64,000 nt of DNA from Oscheius onirici (GCA_932521025.1 OW051468.1:3100064-3164063), one strand, 5' to 3'. Positions 34,672-47,132 are shown, counted from the first letter of the stretch. Program-made: numbers and translations. The notes: generated by a model from the letters alone, not told the origin.

Positions 34672-35640
34672 TCAGTTGATGGGAGTGCTTCTCGGACCGG
34701 CATCCACACCTTGGAGCCAGCTGCTGGCCGCCAGTTCGGGACAAGTCGGTCGACTGGTCGGAATCGGATGCAGCATGTCCATGACGAGCTTCTTGACCTC
34801 GGCCGACAGCGTCACATTACGAGGGAAACGAACGGAATGGGCCGTCTGCTTCTGGAGCATTCGTCGCGGATTGCGGTCGTCGAAGGGCATCAGTCCGGTA
34901 GACATGACGAAAAGGACGATTCCGGCACTCCAGATGTCAGTCGCTTGGCCTGTGTAGACTTTGGCCGACAACACTTCCGGCGCCACATAGGCTCGAGATC
35001 CACAGAATGTGTTGGAAAAGTCTCCAGACTTGAGGACACGGGCAAAGCCGAAATCTCCGAGTTTCAGGTTGTCGTTCGAGTCGAGGAAGATGTTTTCGCA
35101 TTTCAGGTCGCGATGAATAATGTTCAGAGACTGGAGGTAGTCGAGAGCGGCTACCAGTTGACGGAACATGCCCTTGCACTGCTGTTCTGGGATTCGAGTC
35201 AGACTGAGAATCTTCTGCAGCAGATCCCCACCGCCACACAACTCAGTGATGAAGACTACAAACGGACCGTCGTGGACAATGGACCACACTCGGACAATGT
35301 TGGAATGGATCAGTGGACGGATGATTTCCTTCTCTCTAGGCAGAAAACGTCGAATGTAGTCGCCACCGTCCCGCGTGTCGATCACTTTGAGAGCCACAGC
35401 CTGATGACTTTCGTGGCAGACGGCCCGCAGCACGACGCTGAACGTTCCGCTGCCCAGACGAGTCCCAGTCGTGATGCCAGCCTTCTCCAGTAGACGCATC
35501 TTCAGTCTCAAAAAGTCCGGATCCTCGTCGGTGAAGCACTCGCGAGCCGTCGTCTTCGAGATTTCTAAGTTTTTTTTTAAAGTTCAGAAACAATGGAAAC
35601 TACCTTCAGAAGTTGCTTCAGGAGTAGTCGTCGGAGCCAT
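34672..35640 (-). CDS. TSSK-like (testis-specific) Ser/Thr kinase
   Basis: Protein kinase of the TSSK branch of the CaMK group, active in male germ cells in other animals. Two exons: 35604-35640 and 34672-35564; 309 residues. Visible: LGSGTFSVVLRA glycine loop, catalytic Lys in AVALKVID, the TSSK-typical HRDLKCENIFLD, DFGFARV, the activation segment FCGSRAYVAPEVL, and DIWSAGIVLFVM. The domain is complete, with only a short 47-residue N-terminal extension and almost no C-tail. Only one intron, GC-rich and high-bias codons, as in its kinase neighbours. Confidence 0.93.
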
Positions 35641-36117
35641 AGGAGCCGCCACGTCCTTCGCTAGTCAGTTGAAGTAATGATATTTTGGTAGAAAACTTTT
35701 CTATTTATTGTTTTCGTGAAAAAAGTAATAAAAGTTTGCCCTAATAGTTTGTTCCAAAAAAAATTCTGTTTCTTTGGAAAAAGTCTGTTTCGAAACTTTC
35801 CAGCTTAGAAGCTGGAAAATGCTGAAATTTTGAATTCGCGGCCAGTAACTAGTTTCAAAATATGCGCTGGAAACTTTCAACCTACAGTAATCGATTGGTG
35901 TAATTTGTGTAATTTACGAACAAAATCCAAAAAAAATAGGTTCGCAAAAAGATTTGCTGCTGTTTGTGGTCATTTTCTGATCGATCTGAACCTTTTCTTA
36001 CTTCCGTGCAAGTTGTTTCAAAGATTTTCAACAATAGTAGCTTTGACATTGCTCTTCGAATCCTCTTGTATGTTTTACAGCTCATAAAAGCGTTTTCAGG
36101 TTTCCAAAGTCTCAAAA
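35641..36117. promoter_or_regulatory. Divergent promoter region (TSSK-like / CPEB)
   Basis: About 480 bp of AT-rich sequence between divergent genes. Acceptor CGTTTTCAG ends at 36100, 17 bp before the CPEB ATG. Upstream exons of CPEB may be hidden here but none was recognised. Confidence 0.45.
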
Positions 36118-37464
36118 ATGAGGGTAGGAAAAGCTAATCGCCCCGCTCCTCTAATCTTCACCAACTTTCCCGAGACGCCTTATAATGGCCCGGTTACCTG
36201 TCCGAGTTATCTGAACTCTACATCTGGCTCTTCCGGAAACGGATCTGTAGGTTTCTCCTCTCGCTCTAAAACGTGAAAGTTTCAGGCTTTGCCTTTCGAC
36301 TTTGAACCGTACAAAAGTGTTCCTACTACTCCGTGGTCTCCGGTCGGCACACCAACTCCTACTATGGCCGATTTGCTCCAGGCGATGCAGACTATTAGCC
36401 TGTTCCAGCAACAGCACAACTTCGGAACAGCTCTCGCTCAAGCAGCTAATTTCTCTGCGCACCAGCAGTCTGTTCCTCAACCGCCGCCGAACAACAAGCT
36501 GCCCGAAGTCTCGCGAAAGGTCTTCGTCGGCGGTCTTCCTGCGGATGTCGATAGACGTTAGCACTTGTTCCAATTTTTGTCAAATTGTTTTCCAGAACTC
36601 ATAGATCATGTCTTCAGCAGATTCGGCAGTGTCGTTGTTGATTGGCCTCGTCCATCTGGTGACACAAACGGTTGGTTATCCATGTTACGTTATCGTACTG
36701 TTCCTGTTTCAGCTCCGAACAACACAAATGGCTATGTTTTCCTGGTCTACAAGCAAATGGAATCGGTCCAGCAGCTTCTTCGTCACTGCGAAATCAAGGA
36801 AAACCGTTTCTTCTTCTCGTTTGGCCTGGGAAAGGCTCAAATCCGTCCCTGGTATGTCAAAGACTGCGTCTATGCCATCGACTTTAACGCCACTGTCGAC
36901 ATCCGAAATACTGTCTTTGTCGGAGGAGTGCCTCGCCCAGCAACTGCAGGTAAACTTAACATTCCTACTCCAAACGGCCGTATTTCAGAGCAACTGTCCA
37001 AACTCCTCGAACGATTCGGAAGAGTCGTTTTTGCAAGCATTGACTGCTGTCCCGAGCTCCAATACCCCAAAGGTGCCGGCCGTGTGATCTTCGCCGAACA
37101 TAGCTCGTTTTTGAGAGCCATACAGTGTCGCTTTGTCAAGATGGATACGCTGGAATGCCACAAAAAGGACATTGAGATCAAGCCTTACGTCGTGCAGAGC
37201 CAGCCTTGTGATCAATGCGAAAAACACAATTCGGAAATGTTCTGCAGCGACATCTCTTGTCTGCAATACTACTGCCGGTAAGATATTTTTTCGATTTTCT
37301 CAATTAACATCCTTTATAGCGGATGTTTCGATGATCATCATTCCTGTATGCCTGCTCGGGCTAATCATCGGGTTGTGATTCGGGACGGTGAACGAACTCG
37401 CGAGCTCAACGGCTTCACGAACCTCGAACAATGCATGAAAAACCTCGAAGCCATGAATATCTAG
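36118..37464 (+). CDS. Cytoplasmic polyadenylation element-binding protein (CPEB)
   Basis: Binds CPE sequences in 3' UTRs and controls poly(A) tail length and translation; worm CPEBs (CPB-1, FOG-1, CPB-2, CPB-3) act in the germline. Exons: 36118-36246, 36286-36556, 36596-36670, 36713-36949, 36989-37277, 37320-37464; 381 residues. Two RRMs in tandem are seen (RKVFVGGLPADVDR...; RNTVFVGGVPRPATAEQL...), with CPEB-specific DWPRPSGD and FFSFGLGKAQIRPWYVKD. The C-terminal ZZ-type zinc domain reads CDQCEKHNSEMFCSDISC then YYCRGCFDDHHSC. The N-terminal region is short compared with C. elegans CPEBs of over 500 residues, so upstream exons may be missing; frame is open from the acceptor at 36100 to the ATG. 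Confidence 0.93.
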
Positions 37465-37953
37465 CCAGGTCACTTAGTTACATTCCCTTTCTTCTGTTGT
37501 GATTCACCTATTTTCCCTGTTCTTCCTGTGTTTTGTTCAAATTTAACTTTCCCGCATCTCTCTAAGTTCAAGAACATATTATGAGTCTTTATACTAGTTA
37601 GTTACCTTGTTGCCCATTCTTCTGCTACGCTTATGTCACTTCGTCGAAGTACTATGAAGCCTGCAGTTGCTCTGTATATTCTTGTTAGCTCATCTTTCTG
37701 CCACTAAATAACAATAAAAATTTAAAAATGTCTGTTTTTTTTCTGTTCTCAAATGTGCCCCGCAAAATAAAGGCGTGGCGATCGGAACATGATCTCACTT
37801 TCTTACGCCATAAACTGGAAACGGCAGAATGAGTAATGGAGGAAGAACTGAACCTTCTTGACATTCCTTTGCCCATTGAGGTCGCTGATTGCAAATCGAA
37901 ATGGAAAAAGCAGCACCACTGACACATTTATTCGTCTGACTTTTGTTTCTCCT
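37465..37953. other. Convergent intergenic region
   Basis: 3' UTRs of CPEB (+) and the CK1-like kinase (-). AATAAA occurs at about 37707-37717 on the plus strand in a run AATAACAATAAAAATTT, about 245 bp past the CPEB stop. No gene seen. Confidence 0.5.
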
Positions 37954-39554
37954 CTAGTTCTCGGAGGAGAATTCTTCGTCGTCCCATTCGAAGTCATCCA
38001 TCTCGTTCACATCGCAACAGCTCTTCAGAACCTGCATCAGACGATCGTAGTTGGGAGTCAAGGCATCTCCCATCTCCAACGTTTTGATGAACTGCTCGAA
38101 TTCCGGAGGCCAGTGTCTGAAATCTCTCCTGTATCTCTGTTGTCAATGGGGTCAATTGGCAAAGCTAGCTCTTCGGCTTTTTAGCTTCTGTTTACCTGTA
38201 AAAGGTCCGGGCAATCTCTGACCTCTTATCTGGAGAGTTTGAGAAATTTTCGGTTCCGTCTAGTTGGGGATTCTGTCTGGACAACAAAAACTCACTTGCA
38301 GAGATCCTTGAAGGTGCTCTTGTACTTGAGATGCATGACGTCGTCGGGCTCTCTGACACTCTTCCACGGCAGCTGTCCCTCTCCGAGCTCGATAAGACTG
38401 TACCAGAGACTGGTGAGGTCGTCGCGAGGCATCTGTTCCTCTCGCATGTGCACATTGACGGAGACGTAGCGCATGGTTCCGCGGAAGGCAGCATAGTGGC
38501 GATTGCGACGGAGAGAGCCATTCGTGAGACGGAACTGTCGCGTCATTCCAAAGTCCACGAGGTAGATCAGACGTCTGTGGTCTCCTGTACCGGCACACAT
38601 GTTCGACGGCTTCACGTCTGGAAGAATTACTGAAAGCTCCCACTACCCATTGCACATGCTTTCTGCTGAGAACTCCCCAGTCCTTGTAATGTCATGTGTC
38701 TCCATTTGGTTCACTGACTCGGATCAAAGCATCGACTGTCTCTCTATCTCAGCTCATTTACTGGTCTACATTATCTAGTTCAATCTATTCATCTTACATA
38801 CACATCCTCATCGGACACCGTCCTCTTTTATTTTCTAATTACCCTCTCATTCTTCCGGTTTCCGTGTCTTCTTTACACAAGAGCTCTGTCTAATTGTCGC
38901 CTGGTTATTGTTTTCTATTCTGCTGTATTCTAAGCTGTGCCATGACTCCGTCCGTCTGAGACGACTCGTCTCTCAATTACAGTTCTTCTTTTTTTGGAAA
39001 GTACTCTACTTCTGATTCCACTCGTAAAATAGTTAGTATGCCTTCTGTTTTTCAAACTCTTAGTCTCAGTTGTTTCAAATATGGAAAGTATGTCCACCTC
39101 GATGAAGATTTCCAATGTCGTGAAGATCCTTCAGAGCCTGAACCATCTGGACACCAATTCGAACCGACGTGGTCTGCTGAAGTCGATGGGAACGTGTGAC
39201 TCTCCTCAAGTCTGCCAGATTTTTGCCCAACATCTGCATGACGATAAAGTTGTAGCCGTTCACGGCTCCAGCGTACAGAATCCTCGGAATGTTCAGCTTG
39301 CCCAGCAACTTGGCCAAGACCATCTGTTCCAGAACCATGCGACCAGCTTCGTCCGACTCCGGCTCAACTTTGACAGCCACGACGATTCCTTTCTCCAAAT
39401 AGGCTGCCCGGTAGATCTGTCCGAATCCGCCGCCGCCGATCATCTTCTCGATTCGAAACTTGTTGGCCAAGACGAGGCCGCGCGTCATGTACGGGTCCGC
39501 TTGTTTCCCGCGTGTCGTCGGTAGAGGAGGCGGCTTCTGGCTGGCAGCGATCAT
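37954..39554 (-). CDS. CK1/TTBK-like kinase of the nematode-expanded family
   Basis: Casein kinase 1 group kinase; this branch is greatly expanded in nematodes and many members are sperm-enriched. Exons: 39098-39554, 38296-38617, 38196-38217, 37954-38136; 327 residues. Motifs: MIGGGGFGQIYRA, VAVKVEPE, LGKNLADLRR, HRDVKPSNMC, VDFGMTRQF, and the CK1-type RGTMRYVSVNVHMREEQ. Exon 3 is a 22-nt microexon encoding KDCPDLLQ in part; it is needed to keep the frame into RYRRDFRHWPPEFEQFIKTL. Intron 1 is about 480 bp. The start at 39554 follows an acceptor-like GGATTCAG; the longer reading begins at a TTG and is not used. The end is acidic (DFEWDDEEFSSEN). Confidence 0.9.
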
Positions 39555-39976
39555 GCTTCCAACTGAATCCCGCAAAGACTTCTTCCAACTAATTCAACTC
39601 TGAAAGGTTTTTTTTTCGAAAGTTACGAAACTTTCAATTTCAAGTGACTAATTGGTCCTTATTTGTAACTTTCCAAAGCAAATTATAGAGTCTTTCCATT
39701 AGAATTTCGAAGACTTTTGAAGAAGCTTTCGTTACGCTACTTGGACTTCTTTACCAGCAACTTTTCTGCTTCATCAGAAAGTTTCCAGACTGACTCTCGA
39801 AAACAGTCAGTCAAGGAGTTCCACATTCTTGAAAAGGTCAAGACGAGAAGTTCTGAAAAGCTACCGGAACCAAGAAGAAGTTGAGAACAGCCCCCTGTCC
39901 TTTCACCCCGGTAAATAAAAGATTTCACACAAAATGTTTATTTTCTCCAGTTGTGGCTAGTTTGTAGTTTTTTGTT
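39555..39976. other. Intergenic region, no gene seen
   Basis: About 420 bp between two minus-strand kinase genes: promoter of the CK1-like gene and 3' UTR of the SH2 kinase (AATAAA on the minus strand as TTTATT at about 39942). No other feature. Confidence 0.45.
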
Positions 39977-42183
39977 CTATGTCTTCTTCGGCACCAGTTC
40001 GCTCTGGGTGTTCTCGGTCGTCGGGATCGAGATGTCCTTGCTCTTCACCTCGTCCTGTTCGCTGGCATCGTAGCAGACGACGTCGATGCGGCATCGTTTG
40101 ACTCCCGGAATGGTCGAGATGGCCCAGAGCTTCACATCAGGCGGAGGACGGATTTCTCTTCTGATGCTGCAGAGCACCTTGAAGAGTTTCGTCATGGAGG
40201 GTCTCTCCTCCTCCTTCTGGACCCAGATCTTTTTCGTCAACTCCACGATCCGCTTCGGACACTTTTCCGGCATGTCTGGCATCTGGCAGCGACGGATCAT
40301 CGTGGCAATCTTCTTGACCGGCTCCTCTGGCCACGGCTTGTCTCCGGTGAAGATCTCGAAGAGGAGCACTCCGAAGCTCCAGACGTCGCTCTTGGAGGAG
40401 AACTTCATCGGTCTGACCAGCGATTCCGGGGCCATCCAACGCAGAGGACAAAATCCGAGCTCGAGCTCCTCATCCTTTCCGTTCTTGTCCAGCTCGTTCA
40501 GCGACAGGCCGAAATCGCTGATCTTGATCACTCCGTCGGAACTGATGAGACAGTTCCTGGCAGCCTGTAAACTGATTAAAATTTGGAGGAATTGAACTGA
40601 CCAGATCGCGATGGACGCACTGCTTTTCGTGGAGGTAGCGCATCCCTTTGGCCGCTTCCAGAGCATACATCACTCGCTCTCCCGGGTCGATCTTGTCTCC
40701 GGGGTTCTTCTTCAAGTGGGCCTCCAGATTGCCGCCGGCGCAGTACTCCATGACGATGAGAATCGGAGGACGGGCCAGAGCGACTCCGTGCAGCTGGACG
40801 ATGAAGTCGTCGACGTAGATGGACATTCTTTCGGCCTCGGCAATCATCGCCTTTCGGGCCTCCTTGCTCTCGTCGTTCGTCTCAGTGGCCAGCTTGCCCT
40901 CGTGGCAGACCTTGATCGCCACGTCGTATGTCGTTCCGACGGCTCTCTTGTACTGTCCACGGTCTGCAAGAGGCTTGGTTAGGAGGGATGCAGGTACATG
41001 CTGTAACATAAACAGCAATAGTACAGGAGGCATAGGGAGAAACAGAGACAGTTCAAATCCATGTTCAGAAACTACTGGCCGAGGGTCAGGACAAGTAGTC
41101 AGTCACTTGATACAGGAACTTCTCCACTAGACGTCCTACTCTTACCAAGAGAACGGAATCACTCTACCACCGGTCGTTGCAACAGCGAATCCCGATCCAC
41201 CTAGCACTGAAGAAACTCTTCATCTACGAAACAGTAGATCAACCCCCTCTCGACGACGCCCTGATCAAGCGCAAGAGGTACTGTTCCACTCTCCGAGCAA
41301 TTTGCAGCATCGCCATGGACTGTCCGAAGCTCTTTGTTGAATTTGATACAGCAAATAAACTTGTAAACTGATACAGGGACTGACCATGAACAGTTATTGG
41401 TAGTTGGTAAGGAGGCATTGGAATTCACAGATGCAGAAAAGGGCAATAAAAACTGCAGGTACAGGAAAAGTTTGGATCATGTTGATGTTTCAAAGACAGG
41501 GACTGGTATACAAACGAGAACAGTTTGTGTAGTCGAACAGTATACTCGCAGGCAGGAGACAGTAGCAGCGGAGGTCTGGTTCTAGTAGTCCTGGTAGAGA
41601 CAAAGACTGATAGATCTACTGTTGAAGTGAGTCTACAGAGACGGGAGTTGGATCTACCGGTACAGGGACATAAAAGAAGAGAAAAAGACTCACACACGTT
41701 GCAGAAATTGCCGCGTCCGATGAGATCCGTGGTCTTGTACTCGACGAGATCGTGTGTGATCTGCCACTTGGGACGAGGGACGACGTGCTTGAGATAGGCC
41801 TTTCCGGGCGTCTTGTGGTCCTTGTAGTAGTCGACAAGCTCGCAGACCGTGTTGAATCCGAGGTAGCCCTTGTTTTCCTGCTGCTTCTTCGTCAAATCTA
41901 CAGTCGACTTCTTCCTTCTCAGCGGCCTGTTGCCGGCCATCAGCATGAACTTCCACTTGTCGTTCTCGATGATCAGAGTGAGATGCAGGAGCTCCTTCTT
42001 CTCGTTGATCGTCGAGACGACGATGTCGCCGTAGCCGATGCCATTGGAGTCGGTGACGCGAACGAGAAACTGGTTCGGCTGCTTCAGCAGGTGCTGGATG
42101 TCCTTGCGAGGTCGGTAGCCGTGGAAGTAGTCCTTCTTCTCCAGATCGTTGGTGACCTTCTCCTTCGTCTCCTTGGCAGCCAT
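39977..42183 (-). CDS. SH2-domain tyrosine kinase, Fer/Fes-like nematode type
   Basis: Non-receptor tyrosine kinase. Three exons: 41694-42183, 40602-40963, 39977-40564; 479 residues. The SH2 domain begins near residue 18 (YFHGYRPRKDIQHLL, FLVRVTDSNG, GFNTVCELVDYY). The kinase follows: LIGRGNFCNVYRGQYKRAV, DVAIKVCHEG, MEYCAGGNLEAHL, HRDLAARNCLI, SDFGLSLNE, RWMAPESLV, SDVWSFGVLLFEI. No SH3, F-BAR or membrane anchor, as in the short SH2-kinase class that is numerous in nematodes and often male-germline expressed. The first intron is about 730 bp. C-tail of about 65 residues after the kinase. GC-rich, high-bias codons. Confidence 0.93.
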
Positions 42184-42358
42184 CTCCTCAGCGATCGAGT
42201 CGATACAATGACTGTCCTCTGACGGTAATTACCTTAATTGGAAACTAATATACAAAGTTTCTTTTAAAAGAAACAAAAGTTTGAAAAGTTTTTGCTTGAA
42301 ATACAAAAAAAAAAGTAAAAATCAGAGTAGAAGTGCCCCGTAGCCAAAGACACTCGTC

Positions 42359-42718
42359 ATGAACCCAAAGCCGACCTGCTACCCGAAGCATCGTTCCTAC
42401 CGTCCAGTGGTGGAGAAGCTGCTGCAGGGAGCCAAGGAGAAGGAGGAGGAGCAGCCGAAGCCAGCCGTCTCCACCGTGACCACCGAACTGCCGACTCTGG
42501 CCTCGCCAATCCAGCCGAAAGCTGGCGACATCGTGATGCGCACCTCTCTCAGCGACGGCGGTCGTCTGACCAAACTCAAGAGAGGCCAGGAGATTCTCTA
42601 CCATTTGAAGGTGCCCGACGGCAGACAGATCTATCTCGAGAAGAAGTCGGACAGCTTGGGACTGCTCATCACCGACAAGAAGGGTCAGCCCGTCATGACG
42701 ATGGGCTGTGATCTATAG
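42359..42718 (+). CDS. Small basic protein, unknown
   Basis: Single-exon gene of 119 residues; not recognised. Starts MNPKPTCYPKHRSYRPVVEK, has a Lys/Glu-rich helix, a Thr/Pro-rich middle and a C-terminal half of alternating hydrophobic residues (EILYHLKVPDGRQIYLEKKS, LGLLITDKKGQPVMTMGCDL). No signal peptide or membrane segment. Divergent from the SH2 kinase, 175 bp away, with similar codon bias, so it may share control with it. An ATTAAA lies about 15 bp after the stop. Length, codon use and context support a real gene, but homology is unknown. Confidence 0.65.
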   Translation: MNPKPTCYPKHRSYRPVVEKLLQGAKEKEEEQPKPAVSTVTTELPTLASPIQPKAGDIVMRTSLSDGGRLTKLKRGQEILYHLKVPDGRQIYLEKKSDSLGLLITDKKGQPVMTMGCDL

Positions 42719-43182
42719 GACAAAACACTTTATTAAATTTTTTTTGAAGGTCCTGGGTGTTGTTTATATTGTGCCCTCTTTGCAGGTAGTCAAACCTGTG
42801 TCGTAACTTGGCCTGCAGCGCCACGGTACCACTCTGACAGCCATGTTATAGCTTGAGGAAAGTTGCTTCTACCAGGTTAGACACCAGAGCAAGAAGCTGG
42901 AAAGAAAGTGTAGTTGCCACATTGATGTTGTCCATTTCGCATCTTTTCTGTCCTATAGCTCCGGTAAATCGTCTTGTTCCCTTCCGTTGATCTCCATTCT
43001 GTAAACGTACTATTTAATCCCAGCATTTGGACAGCGAATCTGACTGTTTGCCGGTGTTGGAAGTCTTCCGGAAGGAGAGTAGATGGCATGGACAGTGGAC
43101 AGAATTGAAAAAAGAGAAGCTTCAAGTGGAGTTTACTAATTTGGACAAAAGCTTTGCAGCTGACAAGAGAAAAAAAGATTTT
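42719..43182. other. Convergent intergenic region, no gene seen
   Basis: 3' ends of the small basic gene (+) and NAPE-PLD (-). An open frame at 43027-43314 is antisense to the NAPE-PLD end and not supported. Confidence 0.45.
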
Positions 43183-45210
43183 TTATTGTTCCCGCCAAAT
43201 AGTACCGGGTTCCAACGTCACAAATTGACTTTTCTCGCCTCCCTGTTTCTCACTTTCCATAATCTTTGCCAGAAGTCTTTTGGGCTCCAGATAGTGCTGA
43301 AAAGAAGAATCTAAAAGTCTAAAAACTTTTACCTCATAAGATCCCATTTCGTAGGTTCCCCAATGGACACCTATGGTCATATTCGATTGGACGAGTTTGT
43401 GGATTTCCACGGCCTCGACTGGACCGATGTGTTGGGCTTTCATGAACCAGGCCGGCTCAAAACAGCCGATGGGAATGGCAGAGAGATCGAAAGGACCGAG
43501 TTTCTTTCCAATCTTCTTGAACTCGTCTCGGCAGAAGCCAGTGTCTCCGCTGTAGTAGAACCTCTTTTTGGGACCGAGGACTGCAAAGCCGGACCAGAGT
43601 CTCTGAAAAGGAATGACACATAGAAAAACAGTAGATTCTGGACCGGGATCTATTCTTTTCATTAGCATTTAGGCCCAAGAGCTGAGCGACATATAGCTGC
43701 CTACAATCGATAAACTGAGTTCAACAAACTCCCAGTGCTTTAAAAAACTTTTAACGGAAACCTTTTATATATTTGGAGCGGCAAAAAATTGGGTCTAGTT
43801 AAGATAGCGGATAAACTGAAACTCCTCTTCAAAGAAGCCTCAAGCCACTGCAAATGGAACCATGGAATCTATACATTGTTTGATTGAACATTCAACGCTA
43901 AAAAGTTATATGAGCTTCAAAGTTTCCGGCAAAGAAAAAATGAAAAATCTGCCAATCTCTAAAGTTCACATCACTAACTAATGGCCAATGTTTTGAGCTA
44001 TGTAAAGGCACATCCAAGCTACAGTATCAAAGCCACAAAAAATCTCAAAGTGAAAATAGTACTTACTCTGTTTCGGTCCCATGGCTTTCGCTGACCCCAG
44101 TGCTGAGCTGGAGTGCACCAGACAGTAAACGTCTTTCCGTTGACAGTAATTGAGCTGTTTTCTCCCCTGAACCGCTGTTATGTCTCGACAAAGAGTGTTT
44201 ACCAGTTCAATTCCACAATCTTGGCAGACTCTAGTCCTTCTCCTCGAAGCCACTCCCTCATTCCCATCGGGGCGAACCAGGTAACATTTGGCTGTCTTTT
44301 GTGGATTTCTATCACAGAGGCTCGGTCCAAGTGATCGTAATGATCGTGGGAGATCATTACAAAGTCCAATTTGGGAAGGTTTTCTATTTTCATTGGAGGA
44401 GGACGGAAGCGTTTTCCACCAACTGGAACAGGACTGGCTCGTTCGGCCCAGATGGGATCGGTCAAAAAGCTAAAATGGCAACTTGAAGGCACATTCGCGG
44501 TGAACTTGGGCGAAATTAATAGAGTAATTATTTCCTTAGCATGTCATGGCAAAGTTCTCGTGAATCAAATCTAACAGGATGGTCAAGTGATGCGACGGTT
44601 AGCAAGGGCAGACTATAAACAAATTGTAAGACTTTTTTTATGTGAAAGCTGGTTTTTCGAAAAAGACGGACATTCAAATTGCTAACATAAGGATGAGGAT
44701 TCTGCTGTAAAAAGGAGCATAAGGGACATCCAATGTCCACCTCTATAGTAAACCAAAGGTATTTATCATTGTCTTGTCAATGATTAACAACTGCTTTTAT
44801 TATGTGAGGTATGGGCACGCAAGTTATGGTAGCGAAGAAAGGAAGAGATAGGAAACAGACTCACGTTGCTCCTTCCATATGAACGAGGACGGTCGAGTGT
44901 CCCAGCCACGACGCATACAGCTCTCCGCTGCCAGTAAAACTGGTGAGTTCCCTGACGGGAATAGTCGAGTTTAGTATCTGTTCATCCGGAATCTGGCCCA
45001 TGTTCTTTTCGGTAAAGAATACTTTGGCTATTTTGAAGAAGCCCGGCACGCCGGTCCAGTTTTTGAAAGAAGGTGGATTGTAATATCTTCCATTTATAAG
45101 AGTAGGTTTCGCTAAGTCGATGCTTTCTGCTCGACTCTGAAGGATTTTTTTCAGCAGTGAAACAATCCTACCAAATAGAAAAAGGAGAACAAGAGAAAGA
45201 ACGGAGGCAT
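43183..45210 (-). CDS. N-acyl-phosphatidylethanolamine phospholipase D (NAPE-PLD)
   Basis: Metallo-beta-lactamase-fold phospholipase that frees N-acylethanolamines from NAPE. Exons: 45172-45210, 44865-45136, 44203-44469, 44067-44166, 43333-43602, 43183-43296; 353 residues. Motifs: [23 protein letters not shown], the metal-binding [10 protein letters not shown] (near residue 145), [30 protein letters not shown] and GVHWGTYEM, in the same order as in human NAPE-PLD. A hydrophobic N-terminus ([13 protein letters not shown]) may be a signal peptide, which the human enzyme lacks. C. elegans has two such genes (nape-1, nape-2); which one this matches cannot be told. Confidence 0.95.
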
Positions 45211-47132
45211 CGCGTCCAGACTGTTGAAAATTGGCTCAAGTTATGTTTATAAACTGACAGATGGTCTCTGATAAACGTGGCTCTGACCACGAGCTGTTTT
45301 CCAGAGAGACCATCTCTCGATATTTGCTCGAGGATTGACCACACCCGCCGGCAACAATGGACACTTCTGCATAGCGTGTCGAGAGCATTGTTGACTTTTT
45401 ATTTGGTGGATACTCAGTTCCGAAAAACTCATCCTCTGTCTTCAATGAAAGTAGAGTCCAGCTTTTTTTTTGAACCCTCCAGTATTATGAAGGATCATAA
45501 GAGAGAGAGGACGAGATTCAGATCTTTTGAACTTTTGGTTATGGTAGTTAAGACGAGTATCAAGAAACAACTCGATGATTAGGCAGGATATCGGCTTAGT
45601 TCTTACAATTATTCGTGTGTTATCTAGAGGTATCGAGACATCTTCTTGCTTACCTTGTATGCTTGTATGACACGAAAACCCAAATAAAACGCCGCCATAA
45701 AACTTCCAACCGTTTCTGCTGAAAAGGTCATGGGCATAACCCTGCCAGTAAACATCTGGAAGCAAAGATAAACAGAACAAGACAACGGCTTTGACTCGCT
45801 TTAAAAAAACGGCGTTTTTTTTTTTGGAATCTGAAATCAGAGGGGACAAAATGAGCAAAAAAGTCTTGGAAATTAGATAAGACGTCATTTTTTTCGTTTC
45901 TTCCTTGAAACCTTCTAAAATCCTACATTTCGTTCTGCAATGCACTGTTTCCTAAAAAAAAATCGTTCCAACCAGAGTGTTCTGCTCCGATCCACTAACT
46001 TTTCAAATATAACACTGGCGGGAAGAACGGGTGTATCGTTCTCTTCCGCCAACTCTCCCGGCCTTTGCCGTACGATCACTCTCCCCAGCCCATCGGATAA
46101 CCAGACAGCGAGCGGAATCTTCGGTTCAATTACCCAAGTTTGAGGTATTCAAATGCTTCCGACCCTGTGAAGATGGAGGTTGAAAGAAACTTTGGAACAG
46201 CCTTCCCATAAGGGAAGGCGACAAGACAATGGTGATGTGGTACCAAAGACAGCCAGGTCCAAGACATCAAAAAGAACGCGTTCAAAAGTGAGGAAACATT
46301 CATTTTGATCTGAATCAACTCGTCTTATCATCCATTTTCAGCATCTGTCGAAATTGCCACATTCCCACAGCTCGTTTTTTCGCGAATGACCCTCAATCGC
46401 AATCTGTGCTATCGACCCGTGGCAAAAGTGCAATATACTTGTCTCGTTTCTTGATATATGACTTCCGGAAATAACTTATTGAGTAATTTCACCATCTATT
46501 TATTTCTTGTCTCCTATCATTATAGTCTGCCCTCCCTCCCTTTGCACGGCTTGACCTTTTTCAAAGTTCGAGAACCCTCTACTTGCACTTTTGCACGTTC
46601 ACTCTCGTTTTTGTCCCTCTTTTGAACAGACAGACCGTACTTTTATTTTCTTCGCTCGTATTTCTCATGAACCTTTCTGTCTAGATGGATACTTCTCCTC
46701 TCCTCTGTAGCTTGGAACTTTATTTGTTAGTGGATCTATCATGAAGGATCATGATTATTCCTTTTTTCTTAGGCGTAGGTCTGTTCTTGTGATCTCATTT
46801 TCGCTTGCCTGTATCCTCGACCAACCTTCGCTCCAATAAATAGGGTACTCTTTGAGATTCAACTCTTACAGCATCTAGTACCACCAATGTATCTATGAGC
46901 ATCAGTTCACTTCCTTGACACTTTCTGAAGAACCAGCCGCCTTCGGCGACTTCGTCGCCTTTATTGTCTATATTGTTCAAGAAAAGAGAACATTTTGTGA
47001 ATCAAAGCTGATTTTTCACCTGAGTAGCAACGTTTTCATGCTGTTCAATTTTTTTCTTGAACGGATTACTCTCAATGCTCCGGTAACTGAAATTTCTCGT
47101 ATGAACCACAGCGATACGATAAACACGATTAC
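45211..47132. other. Long intergenic region, no gene supported
   Basis: About 1.9 kb between NAPE-PLD (-) and the SINE before IDE (+). Only AT-rich and scattered pyrimidine-rich sequence. The frame 45940-46143 has somewhat coding-like composition (SSANSPGLCRTITLPSPSDN) but no start context, splice partner or recognised homologue, so it is not called. Confidence 0.4.

Noticed and set aside
45940-46143. Short plus-strand ORF with Ser/Pro-rich product
   Set aside because: No splice partner, start context or family; isolated in a long intergenic region.
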